From: JACJWR01 sp964474045
GTDB lineage: Bacteria; Actinomycetota; Actinomycetes; S36-B12; UBA10799
Reading direction: 5' to 3'
Length of the DNA: 64,000 bases
Assembly: GCA_964474045.1 (NCBI GenBank)
Contig: CAYYRC010000001.1
Location: forward strand, 124,001-188,000
The first letter of the stretch is position 1; each line of letters starts with the position of its first letter. Shown one piece after another: positions 49,553 through 57,976 of the stretch. The position numbers and the translations under genes are program-made. The notes beneath the pieces were generated by a model. The model was not told the DNA's origin and ran no database searches. It worked only from the letters and a program-made list of their open reading frames with translations.

Positions 49553-51940
49553 TCAGTTGCTGTTGTACGTGTTGGTGCCGTACGGGTTGTACGTGTTCGT
49601 CCCGTACTGGTTGGTTCCGGTGGTGCCGCCCGTGCCGTTGTTGGAACCGGACTGGCCCGAGGAGCTCTGCGAGCTCGAGCTGTTCGGGTCGATCACCTCT
49701 GGAGCCGGGGCGCCGGGCTTGTTCGGGTCGTCCTTCGTGTACTTGACCGGGATCGGCGCCTCGCCGTGCACCGGCGGGTTGTAGGACCCGCTCTTCCTGG
49801 CCGCGGCGATGGCCAGCGACTTGGCGGCATCGGGGCCACCGCCCTGCGCCGCGGTCTGCAGGTCGTACTTGGCCTCCAGGTTGAACGACTCCGTCGGGGA
49901 GTTCGCCAGGGCCCCCTGCATCGCGGCCTTCCAGATCGGCCCGGGTAGCTCGCCGCCGTACAGCTCGTTGTAGTGCACGCCGTTGATCGTGACGTCGGTC
50001 ATCGGGTACTTGAAGGCGCCCCGCGGGTCGCCCACCCACACGGCCGCGGCGAGCTGCGGGGTGTAGCCGGCGTACCAGACCGCGGAGTTGCTGTCGGTGG
50101 TGCCGGTCTTGCCCGTGGACTCCTGCGACCCGAGGCTCATGTTGGCGCCGGTACGGCTGTTGATCTTGCCGTCGACGACGTTGGTGAGCACCGCCGTGGT
50201 GGCGTCGGCGACATCGCGGGGGATGGTCTCGGTGCACTGCTCCGGGATGTCCGTGGTCTTCCCGGTGCGGTCGACGACCGAAAGGGTGGCGCGGGGCACG
50301 CAGTAGGTGCCGTGGGCGGCGAACGTGGCGTAGGCGTTGGCCACATTGAGCACCGACACCTCGGTGACGCCCAGGGTGAAGGTGATGGTGGGCTTGAGCG
50401 GATCGCCGATGGCCGACTCGACACCTGCCCGCTTGGCCATCTCGACCGTCTTGCACATGCTGGAGTTGCGCTCAGCCTGCAGGAAGTAGGTGTTGGCCGA
50501 CAGCGCGGCGGCGGTGAACATGTCGTAGTCGCCGCCGTAGTCCGATGAGTTCTTGCCGATGAACTGGCCCTGGTCGGTGCCGGTGCCGCAGCCCCAGTCG
50601 CCGCCGGGCAGCAGCATCTGGGAGCTGGACTTCACCTTCTCGTATGGGTTGATCCCCTGCTCCAGCGCGTTGGCGATGGTGAAGATCTTGAACGTCGAGC
50701 CGGCCTGCATGCCGATGGTGCCGCCCTCGTTCTCGTTGACCGAGTAGTTGTAGGTCGTCTGGCCCAGGCCCTCGTCGCCCCAGGTGCGGTTCTGCGACAT
50801 GGCGATGACCTCGCCGGTGCCGGGTCGCACCATCGCGATGGCGGCCGCCTTGCCGGACTCATCGGCGGCGGGGATGGCCTCGAACACCGCTCGCTGTGCC
50901 GCGTCCTGGGCGGTCATGTCCAGCGCCGTCTTGATCGTGAGGCCGCCAGTCTCGATGTACTTCTCGCGGTCCTCCTTGGTCTCGCCGAAGGCAGGGTTGT
51001 CCAGCACCTGTCGGACCGCGTAGTCGCAGTAGTAGGGGTAGATGCTGGCCGCGCAGCCGTTGACCGGCACCGTGGGCCTCAGCAGGTCCGTGACCGGAAC
51101 GATGACGGCCAGGTTGCGCTGCTCCTGGGTGATGTAGCCCAGCTGCAGCATCCGGTCCAGAACCTCGTTGCGGCGGGTCTGGGCGGCCTCGGGGTCCACG
51201 GTGGGGTCGTACACAGTCGGGGACTGGACGAGGCCGGCCAGCAGTGCCGCCTCGCTGAGCGTGAGCTCGTTGGCGTGCTTGGAGAAGTAGCGCTGGGATG
51301 CGGCCTCGGCCCCGTAGGCGCCGGCGCCGAAGTAGCTGATGTTCAAGTAGTTGTTGAGGATCTGGGTCTTGGTCAGCTCCTTCTCGAGCTCGACCGCGTA
51401 GCGGATCTCCTGCAGCTTCCGGCTGGCGCTGCGGGCGGTGGCCGCCTCCTGCTGCTCTGCGGTGTCGGCGGTGCTCACGAGCACGTTCTTGATGTACTGC
51501 ATCGTGATCGTCGAGCCGCCCTGGACGGCGTCGCCGGAGGCGTTGTTGGCGACCGCGCGCATGGTGCCCTTGACGTCCACGCCGTTGTGCTCGAAGAAGC
51601 GGCTGTCCTCGATCGCCACGATCGCATGCTGGAGGTCGGGCGAGATCTGCTCGATCGGCACCTCTTCGCGGTTCTCCGCGTACAGCGTGGCGAGCACCGT
51701 GCCGTCGGCCGACGTGACGACGGACTTGCGCGGCAGCGGGGGCGTCGTGAACTTGCTCGACAGGCCGCCGTACACCTCGGTCGCAGCCTTCGCGCCCTCG
51801 CCCATGGCTGCAGCCGACGGCACCGCCATCGCCGCCACCACGACCCCCGCGGCAACGCTCGTTGCGGCGAACAGCCCGGCTGCGATCACTTTGGTGCGGG
51901 TGCTGGCACCGGGACGCGACCCGGGTCCGGATTTAGACAT
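49553..51940 (-). CDS. bifunctional penicillin-binding protein (class A, PonA2-type position)
   Basis: A 795-residue peptidoglycan synthase. One N-terminal helix (KVIAAGLFAATSVAAGVVVA) anchors it outside the membrane. Glycosyltransferase (GT51) motifs: AIVAIEDSRFFEHNGVD (catalytic Glu), GGSTITMQYIKN, KLQEIRYAVELEKELTK and YLNISYFGAGAYGAEAA. Transpeptidase motifs: GSTFKIFTIANALEQG (SxxK), SANTYFLQAE (SxN) and STGKTGTTDSN (KTG). There is no PASTA domain; the last 60 residues are a Ser/Gln/Asn/Gly tail with two YGTNTYN copies. The divergent wblA gene is 310 bases away. Confidence 0.95.
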   Translation of the reverse strand: MSKSGPGSRPGASTRTKVIAAGLFAATSVAAGVVVAAMAVPSAAAMGEGAKAATEVYGGLSSKFTTPPLPRKSVVTSADGTVLATLYAENREEVPIEQISPDLQHAIVAIEDSRFFEHNGVDVKGTMRAVANNASGDAVQGGSTITMQYIKNVLVSTADTAEQQEAATARSASRKLQEIRYAVELEKELTKTQILNNYLNISYFGAGAYGAEAASQRYFSKHANELTLSEAALLAGLVQSPTVYDPTVDPEAAQTRRNEVLDRMLQLGYITQEQRNLAVIVPVTDLLRPTVPVNGCAASIYPYYCDYAVRQVLDNPAFGETKEDREKYIETGGLTIKTALDMTAQDAAQRAVFEAIPAADESGKAAAIAMVRPGTGEVIAMSQNRTWGDEGLGQTTYNYSVNENEGGTIGMQAGSTFKIFTIANALEQGINPYEKVKSSSQMLLPGGDWGCGTGTDQGQFIGKNSSDYGGDYDMFTAAALSANTYFLQAERNSSMCKTVEMAKRAGVESAIGDPLKPTITFTLGVTEVSVLNVANAYATFAAHGTYCVPRATLSVVDRTGKTTDIPEQCTETIPRDVADATTAVLTNVVDGKINSRTGANMSLGSQESTGKTGTTDSNSAVWYAGYTPQLAAAVWVGDPRGAFKYPMTDVTINGVHYNELYGGELPGPIWKAAMQGALANSPTESFNLEAKYDLQTAAQGGGPDAAKSLAIAAARKSGSYNPPVHGEAPIPVKYTKDDPNKPGAPAPEVIDPNSSSSQSSSGQSGSNNGTGGTTGTNQYGTNTYNPYGTNTYNSN

Positions 51941-52249
51941 CGACAGGCTCCGACTCCTTCATGGCCATATGACGCAAGGGTAGGCGCTGGGGTTGCAGCG
52001 GCTGGTGACCTGGGGTTCAGCGCGCCGCCCGGCGTGACACTTCTACCGTGTCCCACAAGGCTCAATGGGCCTCATTCTATGTCAGGCGTCACAAGAAACA
52101 GTCCTAAAGAACTAGTGGTTCTGGCTCTTACTGACCTATTGTCAAGGCTTTGTTACCCCTAGGTTCGCAACGCGTACCCGTGCGACTGGTGTCGAGGATG
52201 CCGATATTCCCCGTCGGCGCCACCGGCCGCGCGGATAGGAGGACATCTC
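51941..52249. other. AT-richer divergent promoter region of PBP and wblA
   Basis: Unlike the surrounding sequence this interval is AT-rich. It holds an inverted repeat AGAAC-TAGTG-GTTCT at 52108-52122 and a TTGTCA at 52139-52144 that could be a -35 for wblA with TAGGTT (52160-52165) as a weak -10. The 90 bases before wblA would be an untranslated leader with GGAGG eight bases before its GTG. No gene was found. Confidence 0.4.
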
Positions 52250-52576
52250 GTGCAGTGGGTCAACGACTGGATCACCCAGTCCGCATGCCGTGACCAGGAT
52301 CCCGACGCCCTGTTCGTCCAGGGAGCAGCTCAGAACCGGGCGAAACAAGTATGCGGTGGCTGTGTCGTGCGGGTGGAGTGCCTCGCCGACGCGTTGGACA
52401 ACCGGATCGAGTTCGGCGTCTGGGGCGGCATGACCGAGCGCGAGCGGCGCGCGCTGTTGCGCCGTCGGCCCGAGGTCCTGTCGTGGACGAACCTGCTGAT
52501 GTCCGCCCGCGAGCGCTACGACAACAGCGGCGACGACTCCATCGGCGGCGCCCGCCGAGGTCGCGCCACCGCCTGA
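52250..52576 (+). CDS. wblA: WhiB-family iron-sulfur regulator (WhiB4/WblA type)
   Basis: A 108-residue actinomycete regulator. Four cysteines (C13, C35, C38, C44) bind a [4Fe-4S] cluster that senses O2/NO/redox; C35-x2-C38 is in VCGGCVVRVEC. The DNA-contacting turn FGVWGGMTERERRALLRRR follows. A basic C-terminal tail completes it. GTG 52250 has GGAGG upstream. Its position between a class A PBP and two ArsA-like ATPases matches M. tuberculosis whiB4 (Rv3681c) and Streptomyces wblA, which repress developmental and redox genes. Symbol based on position and motif. Confidence 0.85.
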   Translation: MQWVNDWITQSACRDQDPDALFVQGAAQNRAKQVCGGCVVRVECLADALDNRIEFGVWGGMTERERRALLRRRPEVLSWTNLLMSARERYDNSGDDSIGGARRGRATA

Positions 52577-52590
52577 GGCCTCACCAGCCG

Positions 52591-52662
52591 CGCGTTTGCG
52601 CCACTTCACGTCGTTTGCGGCCCGTGTAACGGGTGCAAACGACGTGAAGTGGCGCAAACGCG
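52591..52662. repeat. perfect 28-bp inverted repeat with nested hairpin (bidirectional terminator or REP-like element)
   Basis: Arms at 52591-52618 and 52635-52662 are perfect reverse complements over 28 bp. The 16-base loop contains a further hairpin (CCCGT-gta-ACGGG at 52621-52633). It lies between the converging ends of wblA (52576) and the ATPase gene (52723), where a two-way terminator would sit. Arms this long and perfect exceed ordinary terminators. Just to the right, 52660-52710 has short direct repeats of ACCTGGGG. Confidence 0.85.
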
Positions 52663-52722
52663 ACCTGGGGACCTCGCGACCTGGGGGTCTGGGTACCTGG
52701 GGTCTGGGGGCTTGCGCTGCGC

Positions 52723-53889
52723 TCAGCTAGTGGTGCTCGCCGCGGCGCGGCCGATCTCGCGCAGGCCTGCCAGGTCGTGGACGTCGTCGCCGAACACCGG
52801 GACGCACGCCACCTTCACTCCCGGGTGCGCGGCCACGAAGCTCTCGCCCACGTGCTGCTGGCGGCGGGCCGCGGTCATCCGCGACGCGTGCAGGCGGAGC
52901 AGCCCCTGGGTCACCTGGTCGGAGCCGAGGTCGGCCAGCAGCTCGGCGCCGGCCTCCGCGGCCTCGGCCGTCAGATCGGGGGTCGCGACCGGGATCACCC
53001 TGTTGAGCACGAGTCCGGCTAGCGGCATCTGCTCGTTGGCCAGCCTTTCGACGAAGTAGCTGGCCTCGCGCAGGGCATCGGTCTCCGGGATGGCGACGAC
53101 GATGAAGCGCGTGTCCGGTGCCTTGAGCTGGGCATAGGTGGCCTCCGCGCGCTCGCGGAAACCCCCGAAGAGAGCGTCGAAGCTGGCGACGAACACCTGC
53201 AGGTCGCGCAGGACCTGGGCACCGATGATCTTTGTGAGCACGTTGCTGAACACCCCGAACGAGGCCGACATGACCCGCGTGGTGAACCGGCCCGCGCCCC
53301 GGGCGGGGGCGGCCAGGATCTTGATCAGGCGTCCGTCCAGGAACGATCCCAGCCGCTTGGGGGCGTCCAGGAAGTCCAGCGCCGAGCGCGACGGCGGGGT
53401 GTCGACGATGATCAGGTCCCAGCTGTCCTGGGCGGCGGCCTCGGCCCGCAACTGGCCCAGCTTCTCCATCGCCATGTACTCCTGGGTGCCGGCGAAGGAG
53501 CTCGACAGCGCCTGGTAGAACGGGTTGGCCAGGATGGCCTCGGCGCGGTCCCCGTCGGCGTGGGCGATCACGATCTCGTCGAACGTGCGCTTCATGTCCA
53601 GCATCATCGCGTTCAGCGAGCCGCTGCCCACGATGTCGATCGGGCGGGGGGTGTTGTCGAGCTCGGTCAGGCCCATGGACTGCGCCAGGCGCCGCGCCGG
53701 GTCGATCGTCAGCACGCAGACGTCGCGGCCCTGCTCGGCGGCCCGCAGCGCGAGGGCGGCCGCGGTCGTCGTCTTGCCCACCCCGCCGGACCCGCAGCAG
53801 ACGATGACGCGCACATCGCGGTCGGCGATGAGGGCGTCGACGTCCAGCGCCTGCGCGGAGCCGCGCGCATAGGAGACCGCGTCGCTCAT
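52723..53889 (-). CDS. ArsA/GET3-like ATPase (Rv3680/BagB position)
   Basis: A 388-residue P-loop ATPase. Motifs: VIVCCGSGGVGKTTTAAALA (deviant Walker A with signature Lys), LTIDPARRLAQSMGL (switch I), DLIIVDTPPSRSALDFLD (switch II) and VLNRVIPV. In M. tuberculosis the homologous pair Rv3679/Rv3680 forms a heterodimeric ATPase needed for tolerance of glycerol and nitric oxide stress. ATG 53889 overlaps the stop of the upstream partner (ATGA), so the two are made together. No arsenite cysteines were seen. Confidence 0.9.
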   Translation of the reverse strand: MSDAVSYARGSAQALDVDALIADRDVRVIVCCGSGGVGKTTTAAALALRAAEQGRDVCVLTIDPARRLAQSMGLTELDNTPRPIDIVGSGSLNAMMLDMKRTFDEIVIAHADGDRAEAILANPFYQALSSSFAGTQEYMAMEKLGQLRAEAAAQDSWDLIIVDTPPSRSALDFLDAPKRLGSFLDGRLIKILAAPARGAGRFTTRVMSASFGVFSNVLTKIIGAQVLRDLQVFVASFDALFGGFRERAEATYAQLKAPDTRFIVVAIPETDALREASYFVERLANEQMPLAGLVLNRVIPVATPDLTAEAAEAGAELLADLGSDQVTQGLLRLHASRMTAARRQQHVGESFVAAHPGVKVACVPVFGDDVHDLAGLREIGRAAASTTS

Positions 53890-54962
53890 TCGCCCACCCC
53901 GTTCGCATGCATGCGGGCGGCCAGTATGTATAGCGCGCCCAGATCGATTCCGTCGGACAGGTAGGGCAGCTCGATCATCGGCCGTCCCGTGGCGCGCAGC
54001 CGGGCGCGCTCCTGCGTCTCCAGGGCCACCCGCTCCGCGTGCTCCGCCGCCTCCACGGCCAGCGCGGCCGCCCATGCGTTCATCCGCGCGGTGCGCTTGC
54101 CCGAGGGCGGTCCCAGGCCGGCGTCAACCAGGCCTTTGGTGATGGCGGCCTGGTCCAGCGTCCCGGCGGCGGCTTGGGCGAGCGCGTCCGGCGGCAGCAT
54201 CGGCTCCCGCACCATGTTGACGAACACACCGCCGGTGGGCAGCCCCGCCAGCCGCAGCTCCGCGAAGCCGTCGACAGTCTCCTGCACCGGCATCTCCTCG
54301 AGCAGGGTCACGAGGTGCACGGTCGTCGTGCGGGACTTGATGACTCCCATCACCTGGTCGGCCTGATTGCGGATGGGGCCGACCTTGGCCAGGCCCGCGA
54401 CCTCGCTGTTGACGTTGAGGAAGCGCACGACGCGGCCGGTCGGCGGGGCGTCCATGACCACGGCGTCGTAGACGAAGCGGCCGCCGTCCTTGCGCTTGAC
54501 CGCCTCCATCGCCTTGCCGGTGAGCAGCACGTCGCGCACTCCCGGGGCGATGGTCGTCGCGAAGTCGATGGCCCCCAGCTTGCGCAGGGCGTTGCCGGCC
54601 CGGCGCATGTTGTAGAACATGTCCAGGTACTCCAGCAGCGCGGCCTCGGGGTCGATCGCCAGCGCGAACACGTCGCCGCCGCCGGGGGCGATGGCGACCT
54701 TGCGCTCCTCGTAGGGCAGTGGCGGTACGTCGAACACCCGGGCGATGCCCTGACGGCCCTCGACCTCGATCAGCAGCGTCCGGCGGCCGTGGGCGGCCAG
54801 CGCCAGCGCCAGCGCGGCGGCCACGGTGGTCTTGCCGGTCCCGCCCTTGCCCGACACTACGTGCATGCGGGCCTCGGACAGGTCCGCCCAGCGGCCGATC
54901 GACTCCGGGTTGAGCTCGTTGCCCACGGCGGCCCCAGCGTCCGGCACGGTTTCTGGGCTCAC
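53886..54962 (-). CDS. ArsA/GET3-like ATPase (Rv3679/BagA position)
   Basis: A 358-residue partner ATPase with MHVVSGKGGTGKTTVAAALA as deviant Walker A, LLIEVEGRQGIARVFDVP, VYDAVVMDAPPTGRVVRFLN as switch II and VHLVTLLEEMPVQETVDGF. The GTG at 54962 is the first start for the leading segment; its ribosome site is weak, so the mRNA may be leaderless. It is divergent from the small DUF4177-like gene 44 bases away. Confidence 0.9.
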   Translation of the reverse strand: MSPETVPDAGAAVGNELNPESIGRWADLSEARMHVVSGKGGTGKTTVAAALALALAAHGRRTLLIEVEGRQGIARVFDVPPLPYEERKVAIAPGGGDVFALAIDPEAALLEYLDMFYNMRRAGNALRKLGAIDFATTIAPGVRDVLLTGKAMEAVKRKDGGRFVYDAVVMDAPPTGRVVRFLNVNSEVAGLAKVGPIRNQADQVMGVIKSRTTTVHLVTLLEEMPVQETVDGFAELRLAGLPTGGVFVNMVREPMLPPDALAQAAAGTLDQAAITKGLVDAGLGPPSGKRTARMNAWAAALAVEAAEHAERVALETQERARLRATGRPMIELPYLSDGIDLGALYILAARMHANGVGE

Positions 54963-55005
54963 GCCGCTGAGCCTAGTCCTGTCGACGGGCATAGGCTCTG
55001 GCGAC

Positions 55006-55161
55006 ATGACGACCTGGGAGTACTTGACGGCACCGCTGCTCATCCACAACACCAAGGCAATCCTGGACAACTTCGGCGCCGACGGGTGGGAGTTGGTGCA
55101 GGTGGTGCCGGGTCCCACGGGCGACTCGTTGGTGGCCTACTTCAAGCGCCCGCGGGCATGA
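55006..55161 (+). CDS. small DUF4177-like protein
   Basis: A 51-residue protein, ATG 55006: MTTWEYLTAPLLIHNTKAIL then DNFGADGWELVQVVPGP and a final strand SLVAYFKRPRA. The W.EY...P and GADGWELV...P pattern is that of small DUF4177-type proteins found next to the Rv3678c-Rv3680 genes in many actinomycetes. Function unknown. Its stop overlaps the RidA start by ATGA, so the two are coupled. Confidence 0.85.
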   Translation: MTTWEYLTAPLLIHNTKAILDNFGADGWELVQVVPGPTGDSLVAYFKRPRA

Positions 55162-55670
55162 TGGCGGCAGCGTCGGGAGCGGCCGCCGGCCAGGCGGGGC
55201 GCACACCGGCGGAGGTGGTGGCGGCCTTGTCGGCCGCAGGTCTGCAGCTGCCTGCGGTCACGCCGCCGCTGGCGGCCTACGTCCCGGCGGTGCGCTCCGG
55301 CGGCACCATCCAGGTCTCCGGCCAGGTGCCGCTGCGCGACGGCCGCATCGTCGCCGGATCGGTTGGGGAGGGTGCGATGGCGGTGGCCGACGGACAGTCG
55401 GCGGCCGGGTTGTGCGCGCTCGGGGCGATAGCGGCGGCCCTGGACCAGGTGGCCGACGGCGAGCGCGTGCGGGCGGTGAAGGTCAACGCCTTCATCGCAG
55501 CGGCACCCGGTTTCACGGCCCTGCCGGAGGTGGCCAACGGCGCCTCGGAGGTGTTCGGGGTGGCCTTCGGCCTGCCGCACGCGCGCAGCGCCATCGGGGT
55601 CACCTCGCTGCCGCGCGGCGCCGTGGTCGAGGTCGATGCCGTCTTCGCCGTCAGCGCCGGCGAGGGCTGA
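55158..55670 (+). CDS. RidA/YjgF-family protein (Rv3678c-like)
   Basis: A 170-residue member of the RidA superfamily, which includes enamine/imine deaminases. It contains GGTIQVSGQVPLRDGRIVAG, AALDQVADGERVRAVKVNAF, FGLPHARSAIGVTSLPRGAV and VEVDAVFAV. The usual catalytic Arg is at the R of ARSAIGV. Longer than E. coli RidA because of an N-terminal extension, as in its actinomycete relatives. ATG 55158 overlaps the upstream stop. Confidence 0.85.
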   Translation: MMAAASGAAAGQAGRTPAEVVAALSAAGLQLPAVTPPLAAYVPAVRSGGTIQVSGQVPLRDGRIVAGSVGEGAMAVADGQSAAGLCALGAIAAALDQVADGERVRAVKVNAFIAAAPGFTALPEVANGASEVFGVAFGLPHARSAIGVTSLPRGAVVEVDAVFAVSAGEG

Positions 55671-55673
55671 GGG

Positions 55674-56324
55674 GTGCCCGCACCCGCGCGGCGCGCCGCC
55701 ACGGTGGCCTTGCTGCGCGACGGCGACGCCGGGTTGGAGGTGTTCGTGATGAAGCGGGCGGCGAGCATGGCCGCGGCGCCGGACATGCACGTGTTCCCCG
55801 GCGGCGGCGTGGACGCTGCCGACGGCGCGCCGGGCGACCCTGGGAGCACCCAGGCAGCCGCCCGCCGCGAGCTCCTCGAGGAGACCGGCGTCGTGCTGCC
55901 CGAGTGGGCGCCGCTGGCCTACTTCGCCCGCTGGATCACCCCGGAGCCGCTGCCGCACCGCCACGACACCGACTTCTTCGCCGCCGCCCTGCCATCCGGA
56001 CAGGAGCCTGGTCTGGTCGGTACCGAGGCGCAGGACTGTGGGTGGACCGCCCCTGCGGCCGCGATCGACGACGCGCTGGCCGGGCGCATCGGCCTGCTGC
56101 CGCCCACGGCTGCGGCCATGTACCAGCTGGCGGCCTTCCCCGACGTGGCGGGAGCGCTCGACGGGCTCTCGCGGGAGGCGGGGGATCCGCCGCCGGCGCT
56201 CATGCCTGTGCGCGGGCCGGACGGCTGGGTGCTGCGCGACACCAGCAGCGGCCGCGACATCACCGACCCGGTCGAGCTCGGCCTCCCGCCGCGGTGGCGC
56301 CCGATCCCGCCCGGTCTGCCATGA
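55674..56324 (+). CDS. NUDIX hydrolase
   Basis: A 216-residue protein beginning GTG 55674. The NUDIX box is spread over FPGGGVDAADGAPG and AARRELLEETGVVLPEW (G-x5-E region with REx2EExG), so Mg2+-dependent cleavage of a nucleoside diphosphate derivative is likely. An insertion of about 10 residues between the two halves is common in this branch. It overlaps the following MBL gene by ATGA, and this RidA-NUDIX-MBL order recurs in actinomycetes. Confidence 0.85.
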   Translation: MPAPARRAATVALLRDGDAGLEVFVMKRAASMAAAPDMHVFPGGGVDAADGAPGDPGSTQAAARRELLEETGVVLPEWAPLAYFARWITPEPLPHRHDTDFFAAALPSGQEPGLVGTEAQDCGWTAPAAAIDDALAGRIGLLPPTAAAMYQLAAFPDVAGALDGLSREAGDPPPALMPVRGPDGWVLRDTSSGRDITDPVELGLPPRWRPIPPGLP

Positions 56325-57181
56325 GCTCCCAGCCCGCTGCCGGCCACGATTCCGATCCCATCCACGAGGTGGCTCCGGGCGTGCTTCGGGTGCGCGCGGC
56401 CAACCCGGGCCCGATGACGCTGGACGGCACCAACACTTGGGTCCTGACCGGCGACGGGGTCGGCGCAGTGGTGATCGACCCTGGGCCGGGGCTGAGCGAT
56501 CACCTGGATCGTGTGCTCGGCCTGCTGGCCGAGCGCGAGCTCGCCGCCGAGGTGGTGCTGCTCACCCACGGCCACGCCGACCACAGCGAGGGAGCCGCAC
56601 AGTTCGCCCGCGGTGCCGACGCGCCGCTGCGGGCATGGTCGCCGCACTGGTCCACCGACCGGCCGCTGGCGGGCCAGGAGCTGTTGCGGGCCGCGGGTCT
56701 GGAGGTCGAGGTGCTCCACACCCCGGGGCACACGTCGGACTCGGTCAGCCTGGCCGTCGGGCCCTGGCTCTTCACGGGTGACACGGTGCTCGGGCGGGGC
56801 ACCACTGTGGTGGCACACCCGGATGGGCGCCTCGGGGACTACTTGGGCTCGTTGGCATTGCTGCGGGGACGGGTGGGCTCGGGGGTCACGGCCCTGCTGC
56901 CGGGCCACGGTCCAGCCGTCAGCGAGCCGGCGGCGTGGATCGACTACTACCTCAGCCACCGCAGCGACCGGCTGCGCGCGGTCGCCGACGCGGCCCACGA
57001 CCGCGGGTCGGGCGCCGACCTCGCAGGCGCCGCCGCGGATGCCGAGGCGCTGGACGACCTGGTGCAGCGCGTGGTCGAGCGCGTCTATGCGGACGTGCCC
57101 CAGCAGCTGTGGCCGGCGGCGGCGCTGAGCGTGCGCGCCCAGCTGCTGTACCTCGCCGAGCAGCAGGCCGAGACCGGCTAG
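56321..57181 (+). CDS. MBL-fold metallohydrolase (Rv3677c-like)
   Basis: A 286-residue metallo-beta-lactamase-fold hydrolase. The metal motif is LLTHGHADHSEGAAQF (HxHxDH), with further ligands in VLHTPGHTSDSVSL and LFTGDTVLGRGTTV and the last His in LLPGHGPAV. This is the LACTB2/glyoxalase II type with a C-terminal helical part, active as endoribonuclease or thioesterase in relatives. Its TAG stop overlaps the converging crp stop in a CTAG. Confidence 0.9.
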   Translation: MSSQPAAGHDSDPIHEVAPGVLRVRAANPGPMTLDGTNTWVLTGDGVGAVVIDPGPGLSDHLDRVLGLLAERELAAEVVLLTHGHADHSEGAAQFARGADAPLRAWSPHWSTDRPLAGQELLRAAGLEVEVLHTPGHTSDSVSLAVGPWLFTGDTVLGRGTTVVAHPDGRLGDYLGSLALLRGRVGSGVTALLPGHGPAVSEPAAWIDYYLSHRSDRLRAVADAAHDRGSGADLAGAAADAEALDDLVQRVVERVYADVPQQLWPAAALSVRAQLLYLAEQQAETG

Positions 57182-57852
57182 CGCGAGCGCCGGGCCAGCC
57201 GCTCGCTGTCGATGATCACGACCGAGCGCGACTCCAGCTTGATCCAGCCGCGGGTGGCGAACTCCGACAGCGCCTTGTTGACGGTCTCGCGGGACGCGCC
57301 CACGAGCTGCGCCAGCTCTTCCTGGGTCATGTCGTGGGTGACGTGGACGCCGTCGGGCATCTGCTGGCCGAACTTGTCCCCGAGCTCCAGCAGGGCCTTC
57401 GCCACTCGGCCGGGAACATCGCTGAACACCAGGTCCGCGAGCGCCTCGTTGGTGCGCCGCAGCCGCTGGGCCAGCGCCTGGAGCAGCGACTCGGCGACCT
57501 CCGGCCGGCCCGTCAGCCAGGGCCGCAGGGCGGCGTGCCCGAGTCCCAGCGCAGTCAGGTCGGTCAGCGCGATCGCCGTCGCCGTGCGCGGGCCCGGGTC
57601 GAACAGCGACAGCTCGCCGAGGAGCTCCCCGGGCCCCAGGATGGCCAAGATGCTCTCGCGGCCGTCAGGGGCGGTGTGGCCGAGCTTCACCTTGCCGTCG
57701 GTGATGATGTACATGCGGTCGCCCAGCTGACCCTCGTGGAAGAGCACATCGCCCTTGGCCACGGTCGTGGTCTCCATGGAGGTGCGCAGGGCCGCGGACG
57801 CCTCGGCGTCGAGCGCCGCGAAGAGCGGCGCGGAACTCAGCACATCGTCCAT
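57178..57852 (-). CDS. crp: cAMP-receptor-type transcription factor (Crp/GlxR)
   Basis: A 224-residue global regulator. The cyclic-nucleotide domain includes GDVLFHEGQLGDRMYIITDG, then LLGELSLFDPGPRTATAIAL, the phosphate-binding cassette with G-E-L-S and R-T-A residues. A long dimer helix follows and the winged HTH is QEELAQLVGASRETVNKAL with the recognition helix SRETVNK. Same place as M. tuberculosis Rv3676 and corynebacterial GlxR. Binding sites would resemble TGTGA-N6-TCACA; I did not find a convincing one in this window. Confidence 0.95.
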   Translation of the reverse strand: MDDVLSSAPLFAALDAEASAALRTSMETTTVAKGDVLFHEGQLGDRMYIITDGKVKLGHTAPDGRESILAILGPGELLGELSLFDPGPRTATAIALTDLTALGLGHAALRPWLTGRPEVAESLLQALAQRLRRTNEALADLVFSDVPGRVAKALLELGDKFGQQMPDGVHVTHDMTQEELAQLVGASRETVNKALSEFATRGWIKLESRSVVIIDSERLARRSR

Positions 57853-57976
57853 GTTCTGGTCTTCCTCTCAGGATCGCCACAATGGTTCCATGTTGCCGGG
57901 CCGGTGTCTGCCCAGGTCGGCGTCGTTCCTGCGGCTGGCGCAGCGGGGCCACGAACGCGGCACCGCCCACCGCGGC

